A DNA stretch of 64,000 bases from Moorena producens 3L (GCF_000211815.1 NZ_GL890967.1:1-64000); one strand, 5' to 3'; counted from the stretch's first letter, positions 28,491-38,067 are shown. Made by a program: numbers and translations. The notes: a model not told the origin generated them from the sequence alone.

Positions 28491-29891
28491 ATGAAACGAA
28501 TAGCGACTAGCTTTAGCTGGTTCCTAGCGACACTACACTTCACCGGAACTATCAGTGCTCTTTCGGTGCAGGCACAAGTCAGTAGGCCAATGTCTAACAA
28601 TATTGGCTCCAATGCTCTTACTCAAACTATTGCTCAATCACCAGCTGTTAATCCCCCCAACTTTGGACAAGCCCTGGACAATAACCAAGTAGTAGAAGCA
28701 GTACCTTTAATTGAACAAACTTGGGAAAAACAATATCAGAATCACCTAGGCATCAATTTTCCTGACCAATCCATCACTGTGGAGGAAATTGCTGATACTC
28801 TTGGCAAAATCACCAATCAAACTGGTCAAAAGCCTGGTCTTATCTATATGGTTCCGCGACCCCAGCAACTAGAGCTGGTATTAATTACACCAGAAGGTAA
28901 GCCCATTCACAAGCGTGTCTCCGCAGCCAATAAGGAAGCTCTGTTGAGCCTAGTGCAAGAGTTTATCCAAACTATTACTCATCCTATTCGTAGACACACT
29001 AAAGATTATCTACCAGTAGCTCAGCAACTCTATCAGTGGATGATTGAGCCATTGGAACCATACCTTAAAACTCAAGGTATCGATAATCTAATTTTTTGCC
29101 TAGGTGGAGGGTTACGCCACCTGCCCTTTGCTGCCTTACATGATGGCCAAGAGTTTCTGGTCGAAAAGTATAGCTTAGCCCTGATTCCGGCCTTCAAATT
29201 AACAGATACCGTTTATAGTGATCTGAAAAATTCCGATGTTTTGGCTATGGGGGCATCAGAATTTAATGAACACAATTCCTTACCTGCTGTGCCGGTAGAG
29301 TTATCTGTTATCACCCAATATCCCTGGCAAGGAAAATCTTTCCTCAATAAAGATTTTACCCTAACTAATCTACAGTGGCAACTGGGATATCATAAGAATT
29401 TTCAAATCCTGCACCTGGCAACTCATTCAGACTTCCAGGCGGGAAAACCAAACAAGTCTTATATTCAGTTTTGGAATAGTAAACTGACTTTATATACATT
29501 CGCTGAATTACGTTGGCACTCACCAGCGGTAGAATTATTGGTGCTGAGTGCTTGTCAAACTGCCATCGGGGATAAAGAAGCTGAGCTAGGCTTTGCGGGA
29601 TTAGCAGTTCGCGCCAATGTCAAGTCAGCAGTCGCTAGTTTATGGTATGTCAGCGATGGTGGAACCTTAGTGCTGATGAGTGAATTTTATCGGTCTCTTA
29701 AAACTGTACCAATTAAGGCTGAAGCCTTGCGACAAGCTCAGATTGGGATGTTGAAACAAAAGGTAAGTTTGGCTAGTGTTACTGATCGACCAAATGTATC
29801 CTTGCCTCCAGAATTAGCATCTCTCAACTACGAAGATTTATCCCATCCCTATTATTGGGCGGCTTTTACAGTAGTTGGTAATCCTTGGTAA
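28491..29891 (+). CDS. Secreted CHAT-domain protein
   Basis: 466 aa from the ATG at 28491 with a signal peptide (MKRIATSFSWFLATLHFTGT, likely cleavage after VQA near residue 28). An in-frame start at 28455 would spoil the signal. The CHAT caspase-like domain covers about 130-466. The dyad is His312 (ATHSDF) and Cys355 (LSACQTAIGD); ADFVEKYSLALIP-type strands and the C-terminal HPYYWAAFTVVGNPW are typical. It faces the TPR-CHAT gene convergently, 110 bp apart. Both are predicted periplasmic or secreted, unlike the CHAT-CHASE2 protein at 3.3 kb. Protease activity and target are unknown. Confidence 0.85.
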   Translation: MKRIATSFSWFLATLHFTGTISALSVQAQVSRPMSNNIGSNALTQTIAQSPAVNPPNFGQALDNNQVVEAVPLIEQTWEKQYQNHLGINFPDQSITVEEIADTLGKITNQTGQKPGLIYMVPRPQQLELVLITPEGKPIHKRVSAANKEALLSLVQEFIQTITHPIRRHTKDYLPVAQQLYQWMIEPLEPYLKTQGIDNLIFCLGGGLRHLPFAALHDGQEFLVEKYSLALIPAFKLTDTVYSDLKNSDVLAMGASEFNEHNSLPAVPVELSVITQYPWQGKSFLNKDFTLTNLQWQLGYHKNFQILHLATHSDFQAGKPNKSYIQFWNSKLTLYTFAELRWHSPAVELLVLSACQTAIGDKEAELGFAGLAVRANVKSAVASLWYVSDGGTLVLMSEFYRSLKTVPIKAEALRQAQIGMLKQKVSLASVTDRPNVSLPPELASLNYEDLSHPYYWAAFTVVGNPW

Positions 29892-29907
29892 AACCCTGCT
29901 CTTCTTT

Positions 29908-30000
29908 AAGCCATCAGCCATCAGCTATCAGCTATCAGCTATCAGCTGAGCACTGACAACTAACCACTGACTGCTGACTGCTGACCGCTGATGGCTAACG
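29908..30000. repeat. CTATCAG/GACTGCT heptamer repeats between convergent CHAT genes
   Basis: Tandem CATCAGC/TATCAGC units followed by GACTGCT/GACCGCT units fill nearly the whole gap between the two CHAT stop codons. Confidence 0.8.
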
Positions 30001-30003
30001 CTA

Positions 30004-32898
30004 CTACAACCAATTCCCTACCATAATATAAGGAGCCCAGTAATAAGGATGTTCATAGCTTGGGTCTTGTAAAATTGATTTTTGGGCGCGATTGAGGGCT
30101 TCAGCTTTTGAGATTGATTTGTCAGTAAGTTCCTGGTAAAATCGATTCATTAACACAGCTGTGGCTTCATCATCCACTAGCCAAATAGTAGCAAGAGTAC
30201 TACGTGCTCCTGCTTCTATCGCTACACCAGCTATACCCAGAGCCGCTCTCTTGTCCCCAGTTGCTGTTTGGCATGCACTCAGCACCAGTAATTCGATCGG
30301 AGTGGATTGGCGTAGGTCTGTTGTTTGCAGTAAGTCCTTCAACTCATTAACATTTATCTTACTATCCCAGGTCAGAATGAACGTCTTCTCAGCTTCAGAG
30401 CTAAATTCACCATGGGAGGCGATGTGTACTACTGGGAAAGGAGCTGCTTCAACAGAATTTTCAAAGTTGGTTTCAGTAAAGTCCTGATTGAGTAAGATTT
30501 CACTAGGAACTTGAGCCTTAATTTTCTCTAGCTCTACTTCTACAAATGGCAAAGGATTATATCCCTGACGGGATTCAGATAACCCAGCCGTTAGGACTTT
30601 GATATCTTCCCTGACTAAGCGCTGGGGATTCATTAAATCTAGTCCAGGGGTTAGCGCTATACTATACTTCTCGACTAAATACTGCTTACCGTCGTGAAGT
30701 GCTGCCATCGGAATATTGCGCAAGGCTCCATCAAGAACAAATACTAGGGTGTCTACTTGAGAGTTAGCTAAATCCTCTTCAATCGGTCGGATTATCCAAT
30801 TGTATACCTGCTGCGACATTGGGAAAAATTTCCGTCGATGAAGCTGGGGTAGGAAGTGACGCAGGTCTTCCAGAGTAGATTCAATTTGGTCTTGGGGAAG
30901 CTCTGTTCTATAGTGGCGCAGTGGTTGTTGGGGTAAGCGGATAATAATATCCACGCTTTCTGGTAGTATGATAGGATAAATTAATGCTGCTTTAGTATCA
31001 ACTTGGTCGATGACTTGATCAATCACTACAGGAGTAGCATTTAAGCAGGCTGAGCGAAAATAGTTATCTAGTTCGGCTAACTGTAGTGACTCAATGATCT
31101 CACGAGCTTTTTCCAAGTTGTCGGGATTGGCTTCATTCCTGTCTGATTGCAGCAGTAATTGCACGAATTCTCGATAAACTGGCTCTACACTCTCTCGAAA
31201 TGTAAACCTGACCTGTTGGTTAACAGCTACTAGGTCACTGCGTAGAGACTTGAGGGTGTTAACAGCTTCTGTGTAAGCTGCGATCGCATTTTCCTCTTCC
31301 CCAAGCCCTGTCGAAATACGTCCCAGTTGCCATTGCCAGCGATAGCTAATATCCGGAGCATTGATTTCCTGAGCTAACTTTAAGGCTTGTTGAGTCAGGT
31401 CTTGAGACTCTGGCAACTGCTGATTCTGCTCATACAGTTGACCTAGAGTACCAATAGCATAAGCTTCAGCTCGCTTATCTCCTAATCCTTTAGCCTGTTG
31501 TGCCCCAGTAGCTAGGATTTTAGCAATTTCATAAGAAGGAGCAACCGCAATCTTAACCGAAGGCTGAAGTCTCTTGGCTGAAATCTCAAAATTTCCTTCA
31601 TCCTTGATACTTCTAAGTTCATCCTTCATTAGGCTTTGAGCAAAATTAATCCTCAGATAGATACTGCGGCGGCTCAGAGGTAAGGATTCTAGTTGGGGCA
31701 GGATTTGAGGGATTAGTGCTTGGGCTTGCTTTATCCTTTTATTATCAATCAATAAGCTAAGTTGATTTAATTGGGCTTCAAGCTTAGTTATTTGATCCGT
31801 AGACTGATCGAATGCTTGTTGATAGTAGTCAATAGCTTCTTCTAATTCTTGCTGAGTCTCGGCTGTATCCCCTGAGCTAAGCTGAGCCCGGGCTGTATTC
31901 CCTAAACTAAATAGTGTAGCGCTAATCTCTTGAGACGATGATAAGCTTCGGGCAATCTGTAAGCTTTTTTCTAAGGTTTGCCGGGATTGGCTCAGCTGTC
32001 CTACTAATTGACGCATATTCCCAAGCGATCGCAACAATATCGCTTTATTCAAAGAGTTAGATTGAGCAATTAACGATTCCTCCACCTGATTGAGTAGATT
32101 CAACGCCCGCTTATACATCCCTAAGTCTTGTAAGGCTTGGGCTATATTAATCCGACTGCGAATCTCACCAGCTTCATCCCCTAATTCACCATAAGTTACT
32201 GCAGCTTGCTCCCAACTTTCCATTGCTGCTTTTGCTTCTGATGAACCAAGCTCAATACTTCCTTTTATCATTAGGGATTGAGCCAGCACTTGTAAGTATG
32301 CTGTCGAATCGGGGGATTTTATAGAGCGCAATAGTTTTTCACTATTAGCGATCGCATTCTTGGCTTGATTCCATAATCCCAATTGCTGATAAGCCAACGA
32401 GAGATTACTCAACACCATCGCTTCTGATAGCTGATCTCCCTTACTTTGATTACTCTCAAGAGCTTGTTCTAAAACATCTACTGCTTCGGCAAATCTACCT
32501 GAATCGTAGAGACCTTGCCCCTGTTTAAGTAACGTGGAAACTGTCAGGTTAGCCTGTTCAAGGTTCTTAGGTTGTTCGCGTAGCGTGGCCGAAAGGCCAA
32601 AGTTAGCAGGTTGAAAGTTAGCAGGTTTTTCCCGTAGCGTGGCCGAAAGGTCAAGATTAGCAGCTTTAAGGTGATCAGGTTTAAGGTTAGTAGCTTTAAG
32701 AGCAATATACCCTTCAACCTTCAACCTTTCCACTTTCAAAGTTTGTGGGACTGTCGCTAAAACCGGAGGGACTAAATTGCACAGTAACGCTGTTAATATA
32801 GCAATTAGAGGTAACCTTATCCACCGCCTTATCCTCAACCCTAAGGATTTTCGATTTACTCTCGCTAGACTACCATAATATATCCTTTTTTTGACCAT
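30004..32898 (-). CDS. Secreted TPR-CHAT protein downstream of tpsB
   Basis: 964 aa. An N-terminal signal/anchor (about 26-48, LPLIAILTALLCNLVPPVLA) is followed by a repeat-derived linker (50-110), TPR repeats (about 110-560, e.g. GQGLYDSGRFAEAVDVLEQA) and a C-terminal CHAT domain (about 640-964). The catalytic dyad is His829 in IASHGEFS and Cys876 in LSACQTATGD; it ends YYWAPYIMVGNWL. TPR-CHAT is the architecture of caspase-like effectors such as Csx29, but the export signal places this one outside the cytoplasm. It lies 94 bp after tpsB on the same strand, so co-expression with the two-partner secretion system is likely. Residues 72-105 contain two copies of LSATLRE(K/Q)P, translated from palindromic repeats. 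Confidence 0.85.
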   Translation of the reverse strand: MVKKRIYYGSLARVNRKSLGLRIRRWIRLPLIAILTALLCNLVPPVLATVPQTLKVERLKVEGYIALKATNLKPDHLKAANLDLSATLREKPANFQPANFGLSATLREQPKNLEQANLTVSTLLKQGQGLYDSGRFAEAVDVLEQALESNQSKGDQLSEAMVLSNLSLAYQQLGLWNQAKNAIANSEKLLRSIKSPDSTAYLQVLAQSLMIKGSIELGSSEAKAAMESWEQAAVTYGELGDEAGEIRSRINIAQALQDLGMYKRALNLLNQVEESLIAQSNSLNKAILLRSLGNMRQLVGQLSQSRQTLEKSLQIARSLSSSQEISATLFSLGNTARAQLSSGDTAETQQELEEAIDYYQQAFDQSTDQITKLEAQLNQLSLLIDNKRIKQAQALIPQILPQLESLPLSRRSIYLRINFAQSLMKDELRSIKDEGNFEISAKRLQPSVKIAVAPSYEIAKILATGAQQAKGLGDKRAEAYAIGTLGQLYEQNQQLPESQDLTQQALKLAQEINAPDISYRWQWQLGRISTGLGEEENAIAAYTEAVNTLKSLRSDLVAVNQQVRFTFRESVEPVYREFVQLLLQSDRNEANPDNLEKAREIIESLQLAELDNYFRSACLNATPVVIDQVIDQVDTKAALIYPIILPESVDIIIRLPQQPLRHYRTELPQDQIESTLEDLRHFLPQLHRRKFFPMSQQVYNWIIRPIEEDLANSQVDTLVFVLDGALRNIPMAALHDGKQYLVEKYSIALTPGLDLMNPQRLVREDIKVLTAGLSESRQGYNPLPFVEVELEKIKAQVPSEILLNQDFTETNFENSVEAAPFPVVHIASHGEFSSEAEKTFILTWDSKINVNELKDLLQTTDLRQSTPIELLVLSACQTATGDKRAALGIAGVAIEAGARSTLATIWLVDDEATAVLMNRFYQELTDKSISKAEALNRAQKSILQDPSYEHPYYWAPYIMVGNWL

Positions 32899-32992
32899 GA
32901 TTCATTTTCTCCCTTGCTGCACCTCATCACTATGAAAAACGCTATCTTAATTAGAATGTAGAATTTAGAATTTAGAATTTTAATTTTTATGT

Positions 32993-34933
32993 TCAAAATG
33001 GTCTAAAAATCACCGAAAAGTAGAAGCCATCTTCCTGTAACGTTCTATCCCTAGTTTCAACATCCACTAACTGCAAGCCCCAGCCGATATTAGCCTCCAG
33101 TAAATCTCCTTGCTGCCATCGCAAACCTAGACCAAGGGATGCGATCGTGTTATCATCAATATCATCGTCTCTATTCCAGCCAGTACCAAAATCAAGAAAA
33201 GGAGTCAACTGCACTAGAGTTCCGCTATCAGGATTCTGAATAATTGGCAGACGCAGCTCCGCAGAAATAAACGCACCATTGTCGGATAGAATCAGATCCT
33301 GGCGATAGCCCCGTACACTCTGTAAACCCCCAATCCCTATCTGTTCTAATGGTACCAAGCCTCGGTCTGCTAGTTGCACATCCCCTCGGATTAATAATAT
33401 AGTATTTGGTGCCAGTAGCCTTACCCATTGCCCTTGACCACGCCAAGCGAAGAAATTGCTATCGGGTCCACCCCTGTTAATCGTAGTATCTCCTGAACTA
33501 ATCCCGATACTTAACTGGGAACGAGCTGCTAACACTTGTTGCTCACTGCGCTTAGTCCACTCTTGGAATAACCGGATGGCATTAATCCGCGTACGCCCTT
33601 CATCATCAGCTCCTGCTGATAAAGCAAAGGGTCTATTCAAGATAGATGTTTCACTTTCCTGGCGTGAGCCGGTGATACCAATAGCTACTTCTTCGGTAGG
33701 GGTTTGGAATACAGGCTGGCGCAGGGTTATCTCATAAAACCGTGATTCTGAGTCAATATCTATCCTATCAAAAGGAGGCTCAATTACTTCACTAGCTGTT
33801 GTCCCATAAGCCAAGCGCAGAGTACCATTACGGGGATTAATCGGTAAGGTGTAGCTGACATCAAAGGTATCACTACCATCGGTGTTGGTGTAGTTGAATT
33901 CTAAAGCATCTCCCAATCCCAGTAAATTGCCTTCTCGAATTTGGGGACGACGCCGAAAGCTTCCTACACTGGGAGAGCGCCCATTATCTATTACTATTTG
34001 GGTGCTAAAAGTATCGGCTTCAGTTACTGTTACTTCTAGCAAACTCTCCCCAGGCTCCACCCCCGCTGACAATTCAGCTGAGATGTTGGCAATTAGAGGG
34101 TCGAGTCGCAGCATTTGTAAGCCGTTCAGTAAGCGCCTTACATTCAGAGGCTTCTTGGTAGCGATCGCAAGACGGCTTTTGATGTAATTAGGATTAAGCC
34201 GACTCAGACCCTTGACAATAATATCTTCTAATTCCCCTTCGATAATCTCAACGGTAACTACCCCATCTTCAAGTTCCTGAGGTGGGATATAGGCTCCAGA
34301 GTTAACGTATCCTTCCTGATCATATAACTTGGTGATCTCAGACCGGAGTTTAAATAATCTTGGCAAGGAGATGGGTTGATTGAGGAAAGGATCGGTAATT
34401 TCCGCTAATTTTTCCTGGCTGAATACCGTTGAGCCAATAATATTAAAGCGTTTAATGACGATTCGTCTTGGAATATCCTCCAGAATTTCGTCCGGTAGAT
34501 CAGGGCTAGGGGTAGATGGGTCAAGAAGTTCATCCACAGGAGGAAGTTTCTGGGGAGGTTGGGGTTCTGGCGCTGGTTCCAGAGAGGGAGGTCTCTCCGG
34601 CAGCCGATCCTCCGGTAGCTCTATACCCGGAGGTAGGTTCGGAGGTAGGGCTTGACTAATTTTTGCTGGGGCTGGAGGACTCGGGAGCTGGTTAATACCC
34701 ATGGCGTTGAAATTTGTTACAGTGTCGCTCCCTAAAACCTGATTATCCCCTTTGTTCAATTTCTCTGGAATTGGCACTGGTTCCTGTGGCAATGAATCCT
34801 TTACGAAGACCAGACTCTGATCATTAACAACAGCCCCAGCTTCTAAAGGTTTCAGGATTAGGTTACTAACGACTGCTAATACACCCAAGGTTAACAGAGA
34901 TGAACTTTTTACTACTGCAACAAATCTAAACAT
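32993..34933 (-). CDS. ShlB/FhaC/HecB-type two-partner secretion transporter (TpsB)
   Basis: 646 aa outer-membrane transporter. A signal peptide (MFRFVAVVKSSSLLTLGVLA) is followed by a Pro-rich linker (about 80-140, with PPSLEPAPEPQPPQKLPP), POTRA domain(s) (about 150-290, with FNIIGSTVFSQEKLAEIT and GYVNSGAYIPPQ) and a C-terminal 16-strand barrel with the family motif RGYRQD and terminal FYFSVIFRPF. It exports large TpsA adhesins across the outer membrane. The TpsA candidate is 3.4 kb upstream on the same strand, an unusually long separation explained by inserted repeats. The TPR-CHAT gene follows. Confidence 0.92.
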   Translation of the reverse strand: MFRFVAVVKSSSLLTLGVLAVVSNLILKPLEAGAVVNDQSLVFVKDSLPQEPVPIPEKLNKGDNQVLGSDTVTNFNAMGINQLPSPPAPAKISQALPPNLPPGIELPEDRLPERPPSLEPAPEPQPPQKLPPVDELLDPSTPSPDLPDEILEDIPRRIVIKRFNIIGSTVFSQEKLAEITDPFLNQPISLPRLFKLRSEITKLYDQEGYVNSGAYIPPQELEDGVVTVEIIEGELEDIIVKGLSRLNPNYIKSRLAIATKKPLNVRRLLNGLQMLRLDPLIANISAELSAGVEPGESLLEVTVTEADTFSTQIVIDNGRSPSVGSFRRRPQIREGNLLGLGDALEFNYTNTDGSDTFDVSYTLPINPRNGTLRLAYGTTASEVIEPPFDRIDIDSESRFYEITLRQPVFQTPTEEVAIGITGSRQESETSILNRPFALSAGADDEGRTRINAIRLFQEWTKRSEQQVLAARSQLSIGISSGDTTINRGGPDSNFFAWRGQGQWVRLLAPNTILLIRGDVQLADRGLVPLEQIGIGGLQSVRGYRQDLILSDNGAFISAELRLPIIQNPDSGTLVQLTPFLDFGTGWNRDDDIDDNTIASLGLGLRWQQGDLLEANIGWGLQLVDVETRDRTLQEDGFYFSVIFRPF

Positions 34934-35392
34934 TACTTACCATATCGTAACTGTTTTTCTTAGGTAAGAACTATTAATTAGTTTTCCTGGTGCTAGAGTG
35001 ACAAACAACAGGAACAGTAGTCAAGAGCAAGGCAAGAAATTGACAACTAATGTAATAGATCTGTCAATCTATCAGTGTATATAGGAATAAGTTTTGCGTT
35101 GGCTGAATTTGACAAGTAACAAGTAAGTAGATCTATGAGTCATCTAGGGATAACTTTTGCGTCCTGTTTGAGTTGAACGCTTTGCCAACAACATTAAACC
35201 AACTACAGTAAACTTGGCCGCAGTTGTCTACTTGCCAAATTTAAACCTACCCGTTCCCGTAGCCTGGCCTTTAGGCCAAGGAACACCAAAAGCCATTAAT
35301 TTTAAAGTTTTAACCTTCAAGTTAACACCTTGTTTTTAAATTCTTAAGCTACGCAAACAAGCAGCTTCCAGCTGAAATGACCCCAAGCTAAT
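34934..35392. other. Gene-free upstream region of tpsB
   Basis: AT-rich, with no open frame of note. CCTGGCCTTTAGGCCAAGG near 35263-35281 is a copy of the palindromic family. 35385-35392 is the AAGCTAAT target duplication of the adjacent MITE. No clear promoter can be picked. Confidence 0.5.
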
Positions 35393-35588
35393 GGCGTTGC
35401 TGATTCTGGGTATGGTTTCGCCCCCCTAGCCCCCCAATTTTGCGGTGCGACCCGTGGCGAATTTAATTCGCCGACGGAAAGCGCACCGGTGGGGGAACAA
35501 AACTCTCAAAGTCCCCCATAATTGGGGGATTTAGGGGGCTTTAATAAAACCAGATTATCGCGCATTCATTCCTTAATTCAGCAACGCT
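35393..35588. mobile_element. 196-bp MITE, copy A, with perfect 8-bp target duplication
   Basis: The terminal inverted repeats are GGCGTTGCTGATT and AATTCAGCAACGCT. AAGCTAAT is duplicated exactly at 35385-35392 and 35589-35596. The interior includes C-run/G-run stems and TGCGACCCGTGGCGAATTTA. It is about 90% identical by eye to copy B at 38068 in the same orientation. No coding capacity; parent transposase not in the window. Confidence 0.88.
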
Positions 35589-35609
35589 AAGCTAATACCC
35601 ATCCTGCAA

Positions 35610-36056
35610 TTAACTAAAAACTTTAGTGAGAATTTCGACAGAAGGGTCAACTTCCAGCCACACCGTAGCTCCACAATCCTTGGGACAATTGGGTTGATAG
35701 ACTAACCGAGATGGACCCTTGATTTCTACATAATGACCGTAGGTGTTGCGGTTACCTTGTTTGACAGTGAGCACAGGGTTGTAGGTGTTGTTCTTTTTAT
35801 TTTGCTTAATCACGTTCTGGTTGACGTGGATGTAACTCGCCACCTTTTGGAAACCTCTTCTCCAGGTTCCCTTGGGTCCACGGCGACCAGGACTGACCCT
35901 AGGCAAGCCGTTAAATAGGGGAATTTGCCAAAATCTGCCTACTTTTTGAGCGCCCTTAATTCTACCATTTTTCAGAAGTTGGCGAACTCGTTGGACGCAA
36001 ATCCCTAGAAGAAAAGCTGCTTGGGTAGTTCCGACTATCTTGGTTTGTTGGTTCAT
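35610..36056 (-). CDS. Helix-turn-helix DNA-binding protein (excisionase/MerR-like N-terminus)
   Basis: 148 aa. Residues 10-50 (TTQAAFLLGICVQRVRQLLK, NGRIKGAQKVGRFWQIP) form an excisionase/MerR-type winged HTH. The C-terminal half is basic and then ends in a possible Cys pair (YQPNCPKDCGATVWLEVDPS). The start is the ATG at 36056. It lies between tpsA and tpsB on their strand. Repeated AGCGCT palindromes 97-280 bp upstream are candidate operators, so autoregulation or control of the TPS locus is a reasonable guess. It could equally be a leftover from a mobile element. Confidence 0.7.
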   Translation of the reverse strand: MNQQTKIVGTTQAAFLLGICVQRVRQLLKNGRIKGAQKVGRFWQIPLFNGLPRVSPGRRGPKGTWRRGFQKVASYIHVNQNVIKQNKKNNTYNPVLTVKQGNRNTYGHYVEIKGPSRLVYQPNCPKDCGATVWLEVDPSVEILTKVFS

Positions 36057-36145
36057 TTTTTGTTCCCCTTTACTATCGCGCTAATCTTATATTTAAGATA
36101 ACACATAGTTCCTAGACTGTGTTGCTTTTTAACAAAAATTTATAA

Positions 36146-36338
36146 TTTATCTAGCGCTAACTTTTTATAAGTGCTAAGGGATGTTTGATTTGATTAAGTG
36201 GGTAGGTTTATAATAGCGCTATACTTTGGTGAAATTTATCTAGCGCTATTTTTTGGAGTCTTAAGGGATGTTTAGGTTAATTAAGTTACCCGTTTATAAT
36301 AGCGCTATACTTTAGTCAAGTTTATCTAGCGCTATTTT
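36146..36338. promoter_or_regulatory. Tandem 86-bp repeats with paired AGCGCT palindromes
   Basis: (AT)AGCGCT(AT) sites start at 36153, 36215, 36242, 36301 and 36328, giving spacings of 62, 27, 59 and 27 bp. The unit TTTATCTAGCGCT...TAATAGCGCTATACTTT is repeated a little over twice. Paired palindromes at a fixed 27-bp spacing look like operators. A GATTCCC/GACTCCC heptamer array follows (36345-36390). Confidence 0.65.
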
Positions 36339-36417
36339 TTTTAACCGATTCCCGATTCCCGACTCCCGATTCCCGACTCCCGATTCCCCCAATACTTTGT
36401 TACAAAAATTTGCAAAA

Positions 36418-36534
36418 TATGTTATAATAAAAGTTTTTGTATGTTATAATAGAATCATCTGACGTGAAAACGTTAAGAGCCAGCCTGAAGTTTTGCGAAG
36501 GCCGAAGGCTGGCTCTAGACCCCCAGTTAAGGAG
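36418..36534 (+). promoter_or_regulatory. Duplicate extended -10 promoter and hairpin leader of the 68-aa gene
   Basis: TATGTTATAAT (TG-N-TATAAT, extended -10) occurs twice, at 36418-36428 and 36440-36450. The leader then forms a perfect 10-bp stem GAGCCAGCCT...AGGCTGGCTC (36477-36515). AAGGAG at 36529-36534 precedes the ATG at 36547 by 12 nt. This is an organised expression signal for a very small gene. Confidence 0.6.
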
Positions 36535-36546
36535 ATACCTTAAATT

Positions 36547-36753
36547 ATGACCTACTCTGAACGCCTATACCCGTGGGCAATCATCCGCCTATTGCCGAGG
36601 ATGCAACGGGTGGTTGTTGGTCGGTACCGGAACCGGTCTGATGCGGAGGGGCACTTAAAGGCTCTTAAACGCTTGATGCCTGATGGTAAATTTGTGATTA
36701 TTTTTGATTTGCCTGAACCTATGAATCAAGAAGCTGAGGGGAGTGAGGAGTAA
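36547..36753 (+). CDS. Small conserved-looking hypothetical protein
   Basis: 68 aa, basic then acidic: MTYSERLYPWAIIRLLPRMQ, then RYRNRSDAEGHLKALKRLMP and an acidic tail. The layout (a beta strand, then a helix with DAE...L..L, then FVIIFD) resembles small one-domain alpha/beta proteins common in cyanobacterial accessory regions. It has its own promoter, hairpin leader and SD. It is the only plus-strand gene between the TPS genes. Function unknown. Confidence 0.6.
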   Translation: MTYSERLYPWAIIRLLPRMQRVVVGRYRNRSDAEGHLKALKRLMPDGKFVIIFDLPEPMNQEAEGSEE

Positions 36754-36884
36754 GATTTAGAAGTTGCTCAACTTAGCTCAATTGACATCCAGTCACCCTA
36801 CGTGATGGTTGGGACTAACCGCTATGGGATCGGCGTTCGCGCAGCGTGGCCTTTGGCCTCAGCCGCGCCAAAGGCGATCGCTAT

Positions 36885-38067
36885 CATCACTAATTGTTGA
36901 AATTACCAACAGTAAAGGATTTTAACCCCTTGTTGCTATTGCTAGCACTATCATGATTATCCCAAATTGTTGGAATTTTCGATAACTATAGAAATTGCTC
37001 ATGCTAACGCGATGCTCGGTACGAGCCGCTACGCGTACGCGATTATCCACAATTGTTGGAATTTTCGATAACTCACGCGCGTTGCTCAAGTTAGCTCTAT
37101 CGCGATTATCCCAAATTGCTGAAATTACCAACAGTAAACGATTTTCACCCTTTGTTGCTGTTGCTAGCTCTATCGGGATTATCCCAAATTGCTGGAATTT
37201 TCGATAACTACCGAAACTGATTAAGCTAGCTCTATCGGGATTATCCCAAATTGCTGGAATTTTCGATAACTATCGCGCGTTGCTGAAGAAGCGCGCTATC
37301 ATGATTAGCCCAAATTGCTGGAATTTTCGATAACTATCGCGCGTTGCTCAAAAAGGCGCGATCGCGAAGCGTCGGGCAAAGCCCGAATCGCATGATTTCC
37401 CAAATTGCTGGAATTTACGACAGTAAAGGATTTTCACCCCTTGTTAATCAATTTAGTATGATAATGATTATCCCAAATTACGGTAATTTCCGATAACTAT
37501 CGGGCGTTGCTGAAGAAGCGCGCTATCGTAATTATCCCAAATTGCTGGAATTTTCGATAACTAACGCGCGTTGCTCAAGTCAACGCGATCGCGAAGCGTC
37601 GGGCAAAGCCCGAATCGCACTCTTATCCCAAATTGCTGAAATTACCAACAGTAAACGATTTTCACGCTTTGTTGCTGTTGCTAGCTCTATCATGATTAGC
37701 CCAAATTGCTGTAATTTTCGATAACTACCGAAACTGATTAAGCTAGCACTATCGTGATTTCCCAAATTGCTGGAGTTTCCAACAGTCAAGGATTTTCACG
37801 CTTTGTTGCTCAAAAAGGCGCGATTGACCGTAGATCAAGCTACGCGATCGCATTCTCTCAACATTGCTCAAATCAGCAACACTGACTGGATTAAGCTGAA
37901 TCCACTTAACCTAGCGCTAGTCTTTTACATTGCGATGCTCGGTACGAGCCGCTACGCGTACGCACTCTTTCCCAAATTGCTGAAATTTCCAACACTGACT
38001 GGATTAAGCTGAATCCACTTAACCTAGCGCTATACTTATCCATAAGTATCCTCAATGCTGAAAATTG
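36885..38067. repeat. 1.2-kb array of about 15 degenerate AAATT-N5-AATTT dyad units
   Basis: A core CCCAAATTGCTGGAATTTTC recurs, followed either by GATAACTA (type 1) or by the variant AACAGTAAAGGATTTTCACC (type 2), at about 36890, 36961, 37050, 37110, 37184, 37245, 37309, 37401, 37475, 37537, 37627, 37702, 37764 and 37971, with decayed copies at 37858 and 38050. Spacing is 60-90 bp. Linkers carry GC-rich dyads (GCGCG-TTGCTGAAGAA-GCGCGC) and inserted HIP1-type elements. The small open frames across it are translations of the repeat. The array resumes after the MITE at 38264. Confidence 0.85.

Noticed and set aside
36922..38012. Small frames of 60-81 aa across the repeat array
   Set aside because: Their products are translations of the repeated unit in different frames, without start signals.
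36885..38067. CRISPR array
   Set aside because: Units are degenerate, spacing varies from 60 to 90 bp, the intervening sequences are themselves repeated, and no cas gene is nearby.
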